From Rhizobium oryziradicis (GTDB taxonomy: Bacteria > Pseudomonadota > Alphaproteobacteria > Rhizobiales > Rhizobiaceae), in contig NZ_MKIM01000031.1 of the NCBI RefSeq assembly GCF_001939045.1, forward strand, positions 357,013 to 421,012: DNA of 64,000 bases, given 5' to 3'. Shown piece by piece: positions 7,334 through 15,664 of this stretch. Within the stretch, counting starts at the first letter, position 1, and each line of letters begins with the position of its first letter. The translations under genes were made by a program, and so were the position numbers. The notes beneath the pieces are model-generated. The model searched no databases, was not told the origin of the DNA, and was given only the letters and a program-made list of their open reading frames with translations.

Positions 7334-8287
7334 TTACAGGTTGCGTCCGATGTCGAGGAATTTTTGGCGGCGCGCATTGCGAAGTTGCTCGCCGCTCTGG
7401 CCAGACATATCAGCAAGAGCCGCCGCAATTGTTTCGCCGGTGCGATCAATCACGGTTTCCGGGTTGCGATGGGCACCGCCCACTGGTTCAGGGATAATGT
7501 CATCAATGATGCCAAAGCCCTTCAGATCGGTGGCGGTGATCTTCATATTGGTGGCCGCTTCCTTGGCGCGGGTGGAATCGCGCCACAGAATGGAGGCTGC
7601 ACCTTCGGGTGAGATCACCGAATAAATGGCATGCTCAAGCATATAGACCCGATTGCCCGTCGCAATGGCAATGGCACCACCAGAGCCGCCTTCACCGATC
7701 ACCACGGAAACCATCGGTGTCTTGAGGTTGAGGCACATCTCGGTTGAGCGGGCAATGGCTTCGGCCTGACCGCGTTCCTCGGCACCAACGCCCGGATAGG
7801 CACCCGCTGTGTCCACCAGCGAGATCACCGGCAGGCCAAAGCGATCCGCCAGTTCCATGATGCGAATGGCTTTGCGGTAGCCTTCAGGGCGGGGGCTGCC
7901 AAAATTATGCTTCAGGCGAGACTTGGTGTCATTGCCTTTTTCCTGGCCGATAATGGCAACAGGCTGTCCGCGAAAGCGGCCAAGACCGGCCTGAATGGCC
8001 GCATCCTCGGAGAATTTGCGATCACCAGCCAAGGGCGTGAAGTCGGTGAACAGACGGGCTGCATAATCGACAAAATGGGGGCGCTGGGGATGGCGGGCCA
8101 CCTGAGTCTTCTGCCAAGGGTTCAGCTTGGAATAAATATCTTCCATAGCCTCACGGACACGGATTTCCAAACGGCTGATTTCCTCAGACGTGTCGATGCT
8201 TTCATCTTCACCCTTCAGCTTTTTCAGCTCGTGAATTTTGCCTTCGAGGTCCGAAATGGGTTTTTCGAAGTCGAGATAATTGATCAT
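7334..8287 (-). CDS. accA: acetyl-CoA carboxylase carboxyltransferase subunit alpha
   Basis: Alpha subunit of the carboxyltransferase that, with AccD, transfers the carboxyl group from biotin to acetyl-CoA to give malonyl-CoA, the first step of fatty-acid synthesis. The 317 residues match the family throughout: N-terminal MINYLDFEKPI, the HNFGSPRPEGYRKA segment, the crotonase-fold core VDTAGAYPG and the GEGGSGGAIA oxyanion region. The ATG at 8287 fits the usual N-terminus. Monocistronic position, downstream of xerD on the same strand with a gap of about 216 bases. Confidence 0.98.
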   Translation of the reverse strand: MINYLDFEKPISDLEGKIHELKKLKGEDESIDTSEEISRLEIRVREAMEDIYSKLNPWQKTQVARHPQRPHFVDYAARLFTDFTPLAGDRKFSEDAAIQAGLGRFRGQPVAIIGQEKGNDTKSRLKHNFGSPRPEGYRKAIRIMELADRFGLPVISLVDTAGAYPGVGAEERGQAEAIARSTEMCLNLKTPMVSVVIGEGGSGGAIAIATGNRVYMLEHAIYSVISPEGAASILWRDSTRAKEAATNMKITATDLKGFGIIDDIIPEPVGGAHRNPETVIDRTGETIAAALADMSGQSGEQLRNARRQKFLDIGRNL

Positions 8288-8503
8288 GATATCCGTTCCG
8301 ATCCGTTACTCTGCCTGTCATTCAGATGCGCTGCACCACATGCTTGGTGCCAAAGGGATTGAATACAATAATTTTTTCGCAAAAACTGTGTCATGCATCC
8401 GGTCTGTTTTGGACAATCCGCTCAACACGTTGTCTCTATAATCTTCTGGCACGATTGCTCGTTCCATGGCCTCAAGGATTAAACCATCCTCTTTGCCGGG
8501 GTT

Positions 8504-9451
8504 CTAATCGGGGTTTTTGCCCCGTTTTGCAAGGGGGTGATGCGTTTGTACCAGCATCTGCAGCCTTTCTTCGAGAACATGGGTATAAATTTGTGTCGTC
8601 GAAATGTCGCTATGCCCCAGTAATTCCTGCACAACGCGCAGATCAGCGCCGTTTTCCAGCAGGTGACTTGCAAAGGCGTGCCTGAGCACATGTGGGGAGA
8701 CAGCATCCGCATTCAAGCCGGCGCGAATGGCAAGGTCTTTCAATTCGCGGGCAAAAACCTGCCGCGGCAAATAGCCCTCTTTGCTGATGGAGGGAAAAAG
8801 AAAGCCGCTTTCCTTTCCCGTCTTCTCCTGATGATGGCCTCTTGCCTCGCCGTAGCGCTTCAACGCCTCAATGGCCGAGCGCGACAGCGGCACCAGCCGC
8901 TCTTTATTGCCTTTGCCGCGCACCACCAAAAAGCGCTCTTGCTTGCCCAGCACATTGGCGGGCAGCGATACCAGCTCGCTCACCCGCATGCCGGTGGCAT
9001 AAAGCAGTTCCAGCAGGGCCAGCATGCGCAAGCGGTTCAAGCGGTCTGGCCCTTCAAGCTCCGCTTCCTCTGCGGCCAGCAGCAAGAGTTTATCCACCTG
9101 CGCGATCGAGAGGATTTTCGGCAGAGACTGCCCTTTTTTCGGCGCATCCAGGATCGATGTCGGGTCATCGCTGCGCAGCCCCTCGGCGTAGAGGAATTTA
9201 TAAAACTGCCGCATGGTGGAGAGCCTGCGCGCCTGGGATGATGCCTCAAACCCGCGCTTGGCAAGGTCAGCCAGATAGGCCGAAAGATCGGCGCTGGCAG
9301 CCTCCATGACGCTCACCTGACGCTCTTTGAGAAAGCCGTGAAGATCATTCAGATCATGCTCATAGGAAATCAGCGTGTTGCCCGCAGCCCCGCGCTCGGC
9401 ACTCATCATTTCCAGAAAGGCTTCAATGCGGGCGAGACTGAGATCGGTCAT
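8504..9451 (-). CDS. xerD: site-specific tyrosine recombinase XerD
   Basis: Tyrosine recombinase of 315 residues that with XerC resolves chromosome dimers at dif. The N-terminal SAM-like core-binding domain is followed by the catalytic domain with the Arg in ATGMRVSELVSL, the HVLRHAFASHLL box (His-x-x-Arg), the LGHSDISTT segment and the nucleophile Tyr in QIYTHV. I chose the ATG at 9451; the open frame continues 36 codons upstream but into a palindromic repeat. XerD rather than XerC is preferred from its length and the GNTLISYEHDL start, but this call is by resemblance. It is chromosomal housekeeping, not an island integrase. Confidence 0.93.
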   Translation of the reverse strand: MTDLSLARIEAFLEMMSAERGAAGNTLISYEHDLNDLHGFLKERQVSVMEAASADLSAYLADLAKRGFEASSQARRLSTMRQFYKFLYAEGLRSDDPTSILDAPKKGQSLPKILSIAQVDKLLLLAAEEAELEGPDRLNRLRMLALLELLYATGMRVSELVSLPANVLGKQERFLVVRGKGNKERLVPLSRSAIEALKRYGEARGHHQEKTGKESGFLFPSISKEGYLPRQVFARELKDLAIRAGLNADAVSPHVLRHAFASHLLENGADLRVVQELLGHSDISTTQIYTHVLEERLQMLVQTHHPLAKRGKNPD

Positions 9452-9488
9452 GGGGTATCTGTATCCTGAAGCCGGTGATGTTCTTTTG

Positions 9489-9542
9489 TTTGCGTTTGTC
9501 TTATCGGGAAAACCGGATTCCACTTTTCCCTGACAAACTCTA
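9489..9542 (-). repeat. dispersed intergenic repeat, copy B
   Basis: Minus-strand copy of the repeat that begins TAGAGTTTGTCAGGG; it continues through a CGGTTTTCCCG part to AAGACAAACG. An inner hairpin GGGAAAA/TTTTCCC is visible. It lies between the xerD start and a nested palindrome. Confidence 0.75.
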
Positions 9543-9543
9543 C

Positions 9544-9590
9544 AGCATGTCGCGTTCAACTGGTCTCAGTTGAACGATAACGTACATGCT
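9544..9590. repeat. nested palindromic intergenic element
   Basis: Two perfect inverted repeats, one inside the other: outer arms AGCATGT/ACATGCT (9544-9550 and 9584-9590), inner arms GTTCAACTG/CAGTTGAAC (9554-9562 and 9567-9575) around GTCT. A further palindrome AAAGCGCG-C-CGCGCTTT lies at 9604-9620. Together with copy B this forms a composite intergenic element of about 130 bases. Confidence 0.7.
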
Positions 9591-9618
9591 CAAAAATAAA
9601 GATAAAGCGCGCCGCGCT

Positions 9619-9771
9619 TTAGGGCGTTTTGGGTGCTGTCTGGCTTGGAAAAACCGTTGTGCTGATCTCACGCGGGCGTGGCTCTACAAAAATTACCAGC
9701 GCCCACATGAAAGCATAGGCCATTGCCGCCACTGTGGCGATGATGAACAAAAAGCGAAACAATGTTGGCAT
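9619..9771 (-). CDS. small single-pass membrane protein (about 50 aa)
   Basis: Hypothetical protein of 50 residues starting MPTLFRFLFII, with one hydrophobic helix (about residues 5-27) followed by a polar tail rich in Pro and Thr. The ATG at 9771 has an AGAAGGA ribosome-binding site eight bases upstream, which is why I prefer it to an upstream ATG that would add 28 residues. It is divergent from aroK. Small proteins of this look are found next to aroK in rhizobia as far as I recall, which supports a real gene, but I cannot assign a function. Confidence 0.6.
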   Translation of the reverse strand: MPTLFRFLFIIATVAAMAYAFMWALVIFVEPRPREISTTVFPSQTAPKTP

Positions 9772-9923
9772 GGAGCGATCCTTCTGCCTGTTTTCTATGG
9801 TTTCTAACATGCGACGAAAGAGCATGTCTGTAAAACCCTGCTTTCTTGAGCGCATTTGACGCGATGGCTTGACGTCGCGGCAGCATTTGTCAATACGGTG
9901 GTAAAACGGTTACGAAAAGGCTG

Positions 9924-10520
9924 ATGACCCACTCGATCTCACTTGTTGCTTCTCCGCTTGCTGAGCGGACCCGTGCAGTGCTCAAGCGCCGCAACCTGAT
10001 TTTCGTCGGTTTGATGGGGGCAGGCAAGTCGGCGATTGGCAGGCTCGTGGCCAATCAGTTGGGCTTGCCTTTTGTCGATACCGATAACGAGATCGAGCGT
10101 GTGTCGCGCATGACGATCAGCGAGTTGTTTGCCACCTACGGCGAGGCCGAGTTCAGGGCTTTGGAAACGCGGGTGATACGGCGTCTGTTGCGTTCTGGTC
10201 CCAAGGTGGTCTCCACCGGCGGCGGCGCATTCATCAATGATAAAACCCGTCGGCAAATCGAGCGCGGCGGCATTTCTGTCTGGTTGAAGGCGGATCTGGA
10301 TGTCTTGTGGGAGAGGGTCAACAAGCGTGATCATCGTCCTTTGCTGAAAACCGAAAACCCCAAGCTGACGCTCGAAAATTTGATGAATGAGCGCTATCCG
10401 ATCTATCAGCGCGCCAATGTCACGGTGATATCGCGCGATGAGCGCAAAGACATTATTGCCGCAGAGGTCATGGAAGCGGTGATTGCGCACTTAAGCCAAG
10501 GCAGGAAAAATCATGAGTGA
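9924..10520 (+). CDS. aroK: shikimate kinase
   Basis: Phosphorylates shikimate to shikimate 3-phosphate with ATP in the pathway to chorismate. The P-loop GLMGAGKSA is at residues 29-37; the shikimate-binding DTD of FVDTDNEIE, the STGGGAF segment and the lid Arg region KRDHRPLL are all present. At 198 residues it carries a short N-terminal extension of about 20 residues relative to E. coli AroK, common in alphaproteobacteria. It overlaps aroB by eight bases, so the two are translationally coupled. A -35-like TTGACG at 9869-9874 may belong to its promoter. Confidence 0.97.
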   Translation: MTHSISLVASPLAERTRAVLKRRNLIFVGLMGAGKSAIGRLVANQLGLPFVDTDNEIERVSRMTISELFATYGEAEFRALETRVIRRLLRSGPKVVSTGGGAFINDKTRRQIERGGISVWLKADLDVLWERVNKRDHRPLLKTENPKLTLENLMNERYPIYQRANVTVISRDERKDIIAAEVMEAVIAHLSQGRKNHE

Positions 10521-11655
10521 ACATTCATCCTCCAACACGTCATCGGCTGAACGTCTTGTGCATGTGCCCTTGGGTGAGCGCGCCTATGATATTCTCATCG
10601 GCGATGGCCTTTTGGCCCGCGCTGGCGGCGAGATCTCGTCGCGCATCAAGGGCCGCAAGGCCGCCATTATCACCGATGAGCATGTGGGGCCGCTGTATCT
10701 CGAAGCCTTGATGGATAGCCTCGAGGTAGACGGTATTGAGGCGGTGTCGTTGACGCTGCCTGCTGGCGAAAAAACCAAAAGTTTCGACCATCTCACCAAA
10801 GTCTGCGACGTGCTTCTGGAAGCCCGCATTGAGCGCAATGATACCGTGATTGCCTTGGGCGGCGGGGTGATTGGTGATCTGACCGGCTTTGCCGCAGGCA
10901 TCGTGCGCCGTGGCGTGCGCTTTGTGCAGATTCCGACCTCGCTTTTGTCGCAGGTTGATTCGTCGGTGGGCGGAAAAACCGGCATCAATGCCCGCCAAGG
11001 CAAAAATCTGGTGGGCATTTTCAACCAGCCTGATTTGGTGCTGGCCGATACCAGCGTGCTCAACAGCTTGAGTGAACGCGAATTTCGCGCAGGCTATGCC
11101 GAAGTGGCCAAATATGGCTTGATCGACAAGCCGGAATTTTTCGACTGGCTGGAGCGCAACTGGCGCGAGGTGTTTGCCGGTGGGGCTGCCCGCACGGAGG
11201 CCATTGCCCTGTCGTGTCAGGCCAAAGCCGATGTGGTGGTGGCCGATGAGCGTGAACATGGCCGCCGCGCGCTTCTCAATCTTGGACACACCTTTGGCCA
11301 TGCGCTGGAAGCGGCCACAGGGTATGACAGCAGCCGTCTGGTGCATGGCGAAGGTGTTGCGATTGGCATGGTGCTGGCCCATGAATTTTCAGCACGGCTC
11401 AATCTGGCCAGCCCCGATGATGCATCGCGCGTGGAAAAGCACCTGAAAGAGGTGGGCCTTCCCACTCGTATGAGCGAAATTCCCGGCGAGCTGCCGCCCG
11501 CTGATGTGCTTATGCAGGCGATTGCGCAGGACAAGAAGGTGAAAAGCGGTCAGCTGACGTTCATTCTCACCCATGGCATTGGCCAGTCCTTTGTGGCCGA
11601 TGATGTGCCCTCATCGGAAGTGCTGAGTTTCCTCAATGAGAAGCTCGCACAATAA
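10513..11655 (+). CDS. aroB: 3-dehydroquinate synthase
   Basis: Converts DAHP to 3-dehydroquinate, the second shikimate-pathway step, using NAD and a divalent metal. The NAD-binding GGGVIGDLTGF segment, the TSLLSQVDSSVGGKTGIN core and the metal-ligand regions LNLGHTFGHA and VHGEGVAIGM are visible. The 380 residues are normal. The ATG at 10513 overlaps the end of aroK and is preceded by GCAGGAAAA. It ends two bases before the convergent bolA gene. Confidence 0.98.
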   Translation: MSEHSSSNTSSAERLVHVPLGERAYDILIGDGLLARAGGEISSRIKGRKAAIITDEHVGPLYLEALMDSLEVDGIEAVSLTLPAGEKTKSFDHLTKVCDVLLEARIERNDTVIALGGGVIGDLTGFAAGIVRRGVRFVQIPTSLLSQVDSSVGGKTGINARQGKNLVGIFNQPDLVLADTSVLNSLSEREFRAGYAEVAKYGLIDKPEFFDWLERNWREVFAGGAARTEAIALSCQAKADVVVADEREHGRRALLNLGHTFGHALEAATGYDSSRLVHGEGVAIGMVLAHEFSARLNLASPDDASRVEKHLKEVGLPTRMSEIPGELPPADVLMQAIAQDKKVKSGQLTFILTHGIGQSFVADDVPSSEVLSFLNEKLAQ

Positions 11656-11657
11656 AT

Positions 11658-11939
11658 TTACCAGCGGGTCGCCTCTCCGGGGGCGGCGGGCTCAATGGCC
11701 AAGGCGTGCAGGCCTGCATCCAGCTCAGGCTTGAGCAATTCGTTGACGGCGCGGTGACGGGCAAGGCGGCTCATGCCGGAAAAGCTTGCAGAAACGATGC
11801 GAACTCGCATATGTGTCTCTCCGGTGCCGGTGATGTCCGGCTGGTGGCCTGCGTGCAGGCTGCTTTCGTCCATCACAATAAGCCGTTCCGGTTGAAAAGC
11901 CTGTGTGAGTTTTTGCTCGATGCTGAGGCGTATCGACAT
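11658..11939 (-). CDS. bolA: BolA family protein
   Basis: Small protein (93 residues) of the BolA/IbaG fold, which binds monothiol glutaredoxins with a shared Fe-S cluster and in some bacteria acts on DNA. The helix-turn core RLARHRAVNELL with the conserved His after the SGMSR strand matches the family; the Cys/His loop that distinguishes BolA subtypes is represented by HAGH. No glutaredoxin gene is adjacent. It runs convergently to aroB and divergently from the J-domain gene. Confidence 0.88.
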   Translation of the reverse strand: MSIRLSIEQKLTQAFQPERLIVMDESSLHAGHQPDITGTGETHMRVRIVSASFSGMSRLARHRAVNELLKPELDAGLHALAIEPAAPGEATRW

Positions 11940-12058
11940 GGTATGGCGTCCTGTGCTGGTGTCCTTTTAAGTGGCTTTTCAAAAATCCTCTAAAAGGGCA
12001 AGAACATTCTGATTTGTCAATTCTTGTTGTGAGATGGGTATCGGCCCATAATTCCCGG

Positions 12059-12688
12059 ATGAAACTCGACTCAAAATATTTCGACAAGATCCGCACGCGC
12101 CGTAAAAAAGGCCCGGAGCCGGAAGCAGCGGCCACCACCTGCCAATGGGATGGCTGTGAGCGCCCCGGTGTGCATCGCGCGCCCGTGGGCCGCAATGCCG
12201 AGGGCAAGTTCTTTCTGTTCTGCTTTGAGCATGTGCAGGAATACAACAAGGGCTATAATTATTTCTCTGGCCTGTCGGACACCGAGATCGCCCGATACCA
12301 GAAAGAGGCTCTGACGGGCCATCGTCCAACCTGGTCGGTGGGTGTCAATACGTCTGCGTCCAAGGCCTCGCCCATTCACTCGACAGCGCGTTCTGGCTCT
12401 GCCGCATCGCAAGCGCGCCTGAAAGACCCGTTTGGCTTTGTCAATCAGGGGCGCGGCAATGGGTCGCGGGCAACGCCACAGGCGCGCAAATTGAAGACGT
12501 TGGAGGCAAAAGCCTTTGATGCCTTGGGTTTAACCGGCGCTGCAACCGCACAAGACATCAAAACCCGCTATAAAGAGCTTGTCAAAAAACATCATCCAGA
12601 TGCAAATGGCGGAGATAGAGGGTCTGAAGAGCGTTTTCGTGCTGTTATTCAAGCCTACCAATTGTTAAAGCAGGCAGGTTTCTGTTAA
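12059..12688 (+). CDS. J-domain (DnaJ-like) protein
   Basis: A 209-residue co-chaperone candidate with the J domain at the C-terminus (roughly residues 150-209), including the HPD motif in KKHHPDANGGDRG that stimulates Hsp70 ATPase activity. The N-terminal 80 residues contain a conserved block with Cys and His (CQWDGCERPG and LFCFEHVQEYN) that could bind a metal. I chose the ATG at 12059, which begins MKLDSKYFDKIR; an earlier in-frame codon lacks a ribosome-binding site. It precedes cobS by about 60 bases in the same direction. Client unknown. Confidence 0.87.
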   Translation: MKLDSKYFDKIRTRRKKGPEPEAAATTCQWDGCERPGVHRAPVGRNAEGKFFLFCFEHVQEYNKGYNYFSGLSDTEIARYQKEALTGHRPTWSVGVNTSASKASPIHSTARSGSAASQARLKDPFGFVNQGRGNGSRATPQARKLKTLEAKAFDALGLTGAATAQDIKTRYKELVKKHHPDANGGDRGSEERFRAVIQAYQLLKQAGFC

Positions 12689-12751
12689 TCGAAGAAAACA
12701 CCTGATTGCATGAGAGATGCGCCGGTTGATGCCGCCGGGCGTGGAGAGACG

Positions 12752-13744
12752 ATGAGCAAAATTGATCTTGATATAACCAACCTGCCCGACACCACCGTTT
12801 CCGTTCGGGAGGTCTTTGGTATCGACAGCGACATTATGGTGCCTGCCTATTCCAAGAGCGATCCATATGTGCCCGATCTGGACCCCGACTATCTGTTTGA
12901 CCGCGAAACCACGCTGGCCATTCTGGCCGGTTTTGCCCACAATCGCCGCGTTATGGTCTCCGGCTTTCACGGTACGGGTAAGTCGACCCATATCGAACAG
13001 GTCGCTGCCCGGTTGAACTGGCCTTGCGTGCGCGTCAATCTCGATAGCCATGTCAGCCGTATCGATCTGGTCGGCAAGGACGCCATCGTTTTGAAAGACG
13101 GCAAGCAGATCACCGAATTCAAGGATGGCATTCTGCCTTGGGCCTATCAGCACAATGTGGCGCTGGTATTCGACGAATATGATGCCGGTCGCCCGGACGT
13201 GATGTTTGTTATCCAGCGCGTGCTGGAATCCTCTGGCCGTCTGACCCTGCTTGATCAGAGCCGCGTGATCCGTCCTCATCCTGCTTTCCGCCTGTTTGCG
13301 ACCGCCAACACCGTTGGTCTGGGCGATACCACCGGCCTTTACCATGGCACGCAGCAGATCAATCAGGCGCAGATGGACCGTTGGTCGATTGTGACAACCC
13401 TGAACTATCTGCCGCATGACAAGGAAGTCGATATTGTTCTGGCCAAGGTCAAGGGCTTTGCCAAGACGGAAGGCGGCCGCGACAATGTCAACAAGATGGT
13501 GCGTCTGGCCGATATGACCCGTTCGGCCTTCATCAATGGTGACCTTTCCACCGTGATGAGCCCACGTACCGTGATCACCTGGGCAGAAAATGCCGAGATT
13601 TTTGGCGATGTTGGCTTTGCCTTCCGCGTCACCTTCCTCAACAAATGCGATGAGCTGGAACGCACGCTGGTGGCTGAGCAATATCAGCGCTCGTTTGGCG
13701 TTGAGCTGAAAGAAAGCGCTGCAAACATCGTACTCGGTGCCTGA
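12752..13744 (+). CDS. cobS: aerobic cobaltochelatase subunit CobS
   Basis: AAA+ ATPase subunit of the CobNST complex, which inserts cobalt into hydrogenobyrinate a,c-diamide in oxygen-dependent vitamin B12 synthesis. Counting from the ATG at 12752, Walker A is GFHGTGKST at residues 71-79 and Walker B is ALVFDEYDAG; the sensor region LFATANTVGLGD follows. The length of 330 residues is standard. I chose this start because MSKIDLDITNLP matches the family N-terminus as I know it. It is followed after 14 bases by cobT; cobN is not in the window. Confidence 0.97.
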   Translation: MSKIDLDITNLPDTTVSVREVFGIDSDIMVPAYSKSDPYVPDLDPDYLFDRETTLAILAGFAHNRRVMVSGFHGTGKSTHIEQVAARLNWPCVRVNLDSHVSRIDLVGKDAIVLKDGKQITEFKDGILPWAYQHNVALVFDEYDAGRPDVMFVIQRVLESSGRLTLLDQSRVIRPHPAFRLFATANTVGLGDTTGLYHGTQQINQAQMDRWSIVTTLNYLPHDKEVDIVLAKVKGFAKTEGGRDNVNKMVRLADMTRSAFINGDLSTVMSPRTVITWAENAEIFGDVGFAFRVTFLNKCDELERTLVAEQYQRSFGVELKESAANIVLGA

Positions 13745-13758
13745 GGAAGGCGAATATC

Positions 13759-15660
13759 ATGGCAGGTCCCGGCGACAATTCCAAAGCAAAATCCGGCGTG
13801 GGTCCCGATATGGAACCCTTGCGCCGGGCCATTACCGGCTGCGTGCGCTCCATTGCGGGCAGCGCCAATGTCGAGGTGGCCTTTGCCAATGAACGGCCGG
13901 GGCTGGCCGGTGAGCGCGTGCGCTTACCAGAACTCTCCAAGCGTCCCACCGCGCATGAACTGGCGGTAACGCGGGGCCTGGGCGATTCCATGGCGCTTCG
14001 CCTTGCCTGCCACGATCAGAAAATTCACGCGACACTGGCCCCGGAAGGGCAGGATGCGCGCGCGGTGTTTGATGCGGTGGAGCAGGCGCGGGTGGAATCC
14101 ATTGGTGCCTTGCGCATGCAGGGTGTGGCCAACAATCTGCACTCGATGAACACCGAAAAATACGCCAAAGCCAATTTTTCCGGCATTATCAATCGCGAAG
14201 ACGCGCCTTTGTCTGAAGCGGTGGCCATGATGGTGCGCGAAGCCGTGACCGGTCAAAAGCCGCCTGAAAGCGCTGGCAAGGTGCTGGATCTGTGGCGCTC
14301 TTTCATTGAGGAAAAAGCGGGCGGCGATTTTGCCAATCTGGCCAATGTCGTCGAAGACCAGCAGGCTTTTGCCCGCGTGGTGCGCCATATGCTGTCGGCC
14401 ATGGAAATGGCCGAGGATGTGGGTGATGATGCGGAAGAATCCTCCAATGAGGAGGAGAATTCCGAAGAAGATCAACAGCGCAGCGGCGAGGAAGAACAGG
14501 AAAATTCCGAGCAGGAAGCTGGCTCTGAGAGTGCGCCTGCCGATGAGAGCGAATCTGCTGAAGAGCAGATGGAAGACGGCGAGATGGACGGCGCGGAAAT
14601 TTCCGACGACGACATGTCGGAAGAGGGCGACGAGGATTCGGAAACGCCTGGCGAAATGCGCCGTCCGGCCAGCCCATTTGATGATTTCAATGAGAAGGTT
14701 GATTACAAGGTCTTCACCGAGGCCTTTGATGAGGAAATCACCGCCGAAGAATTGTGCGACGAGGCTGAGTTGGATCGCCTGCGCGCCTTCCTTGATAAGC
14801 AGTTGGCGCATTTGCAAGGGGCCGTGGGCCGTCTTGCCAACCGCTTGCAGCGCCGCCTGATGGCACAGCAGAACCGCTCGTGGGATTTTGATCTGGAGGA
14901 GGGCTATCTTGATCCGGCCCGTCTGACCCGTCTGATTATTGACCCCATGCAGCCGCTGTCGTTCAAGCGCGAGAAGGACACGCAGTTCCGCGACACCGTG
15001 GTATCGCTGGTGATCGACAATTCCGGCTCGATGCGTGGACGGCCTATTACGGTTGCGGCCACCTGCGCCGATATTCTCGCCCGCACGCTGGAGCGTTGCG
15101 GTGTGAAGGTCGAGATTCTGGGCTTTACCACCAAGGCATGGAAGGGTGGTCAGAGCCGCGAGCAATGGCTGGCCAGCGGCAAGCCGCCGACACCGGGCCG
15201 CCTCAATGATTTGCGCCATATCGTTTACAAATCCGCCGATGCGCCTTGGCGCCGCTCGCGCCGCAATCTCGGTTTGATGATGCGCGAAGGGCTGCTCAAG
15301 GAAAACATCGACGGCGAAGCGTTGATGTGGGCGCATAATCGTCTGATGGGACGGCGTGAGCAGCGCAAGATCATGATGATGATTTCCGACGGTGCGCCGG
15401 TGGATGATTCAACGCTGTCGGTCAATCCGGGCAATTATCTGGAGCGGCATTTGCGCGCCGTGATCGAGCAGATCGAAACCCGCTCTCCGGTCGAATTGCT
15501 GGCCATTGGTATCGGCCATGATGTCACCCGCTATTATCGCCGCGCTGTGACCATTGTGGATGCCGACGAGCTGGCGGGGGCGATGACCGAGCAGTTGGCA
15601 AGCCTGTTTGAGGATAAGCCCGCCAAGGCGTCACGTGGCTCTCTGCGCCGCGCTGGTTGA
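13759..15660 (+). CDS. cobT: aerobic cobaltochelatase subunit CobT
   Basis: Partner of CobS in the cobaltochelatase. The N-terminal half leads into a very acidic stretch (roughly residues 215-310, Glu/Asp/Ser-rich), followed by a C-terminal von Willebrand A domain whose MIDAS motif DNSGSMRG begins at Asp420. The 633 residues agree with the family. This architecture matches the AAA+/VWA pairs of the magnesium chelatase BchI/BchD. The low-complexity acidic region explains the long antisense open frames seen on the other strand, which I consider artefacts. Confidence 0.97.
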   Translation: MAGPGDNSKAKSGVGPDMEPLRRAITGCVRSIAGSANVEVAFANERPGLAGERVRLPELSKRPTAHELAVTRGLGDSMALRLACHDQKIHATLAPEGQDARAVFDAVEQARVESIGALRMQGVANNLHSMNTEKYAKANFSGIINREDAPLSEAVAMMVREAVTGQKPPESAGKVLDLWRSFIEEKAGGDFANLANVVEDQQAFARVVRHMLSAMEMAEDVGDDAEESSNEEENSEEDQQRSGEEEQENSEQEAGSESAPADESESAEEQMEDGEMDGAEISDDDMSEEGDEDSETPGEMRRPASPFDDFNEKVDYKVFTEAFDEEITAEELCDEAELDRLRAFLDKQLAHLQGAVGRLANRLQRRLMAQQNRSWDFDLEEGYLDPARLTRLIIDPMQPLSFKREKDTQFRDTVVSLVIDNSGSMRGRPITVAATCADILARTLERCGVKVEILGFTTKAWKGGQSREQWLASGKPPTPGRLNDLRHIVYKSADAPWRRSRRNLGLMMREGLLKENIDGEALMWAHNRLMGRREQRKIMMMISDGAPVDDSTLSVNPGNYLERHLRAVIEQIETRSPVELLAIGIGHDVTRYYRRAVTIVDADELAGAMTEQLASLFEDKPAKASRGSLRRAG

Positions 15661-15664
15661 GTTC

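Noticed and set aside
12689..12751. Possible cobalamin riboswitch before cobS
   Set aside because: The gap to the upstream gene is too short for a B12 aptamer and I see no B12-box-like sequence; the adenosyltransferase gene at 45504 likewise has only 46 bases upstream.
12665..13681. 338-codon open frame antisense to cobS
   Set aside because: Shadow of the cobS frame, with His/Gly-rich low-complexity translation and no recognisable domain.
13924..15336. 470-codon open frame antisense to cobT
   Set aside because: It mirrors the acidic, G+C-rich cobT coding sequence; codon positions, domain motifs and the ribosome-binding site all support the plus-strand gene, and the antisense protein matches no family I recognise.
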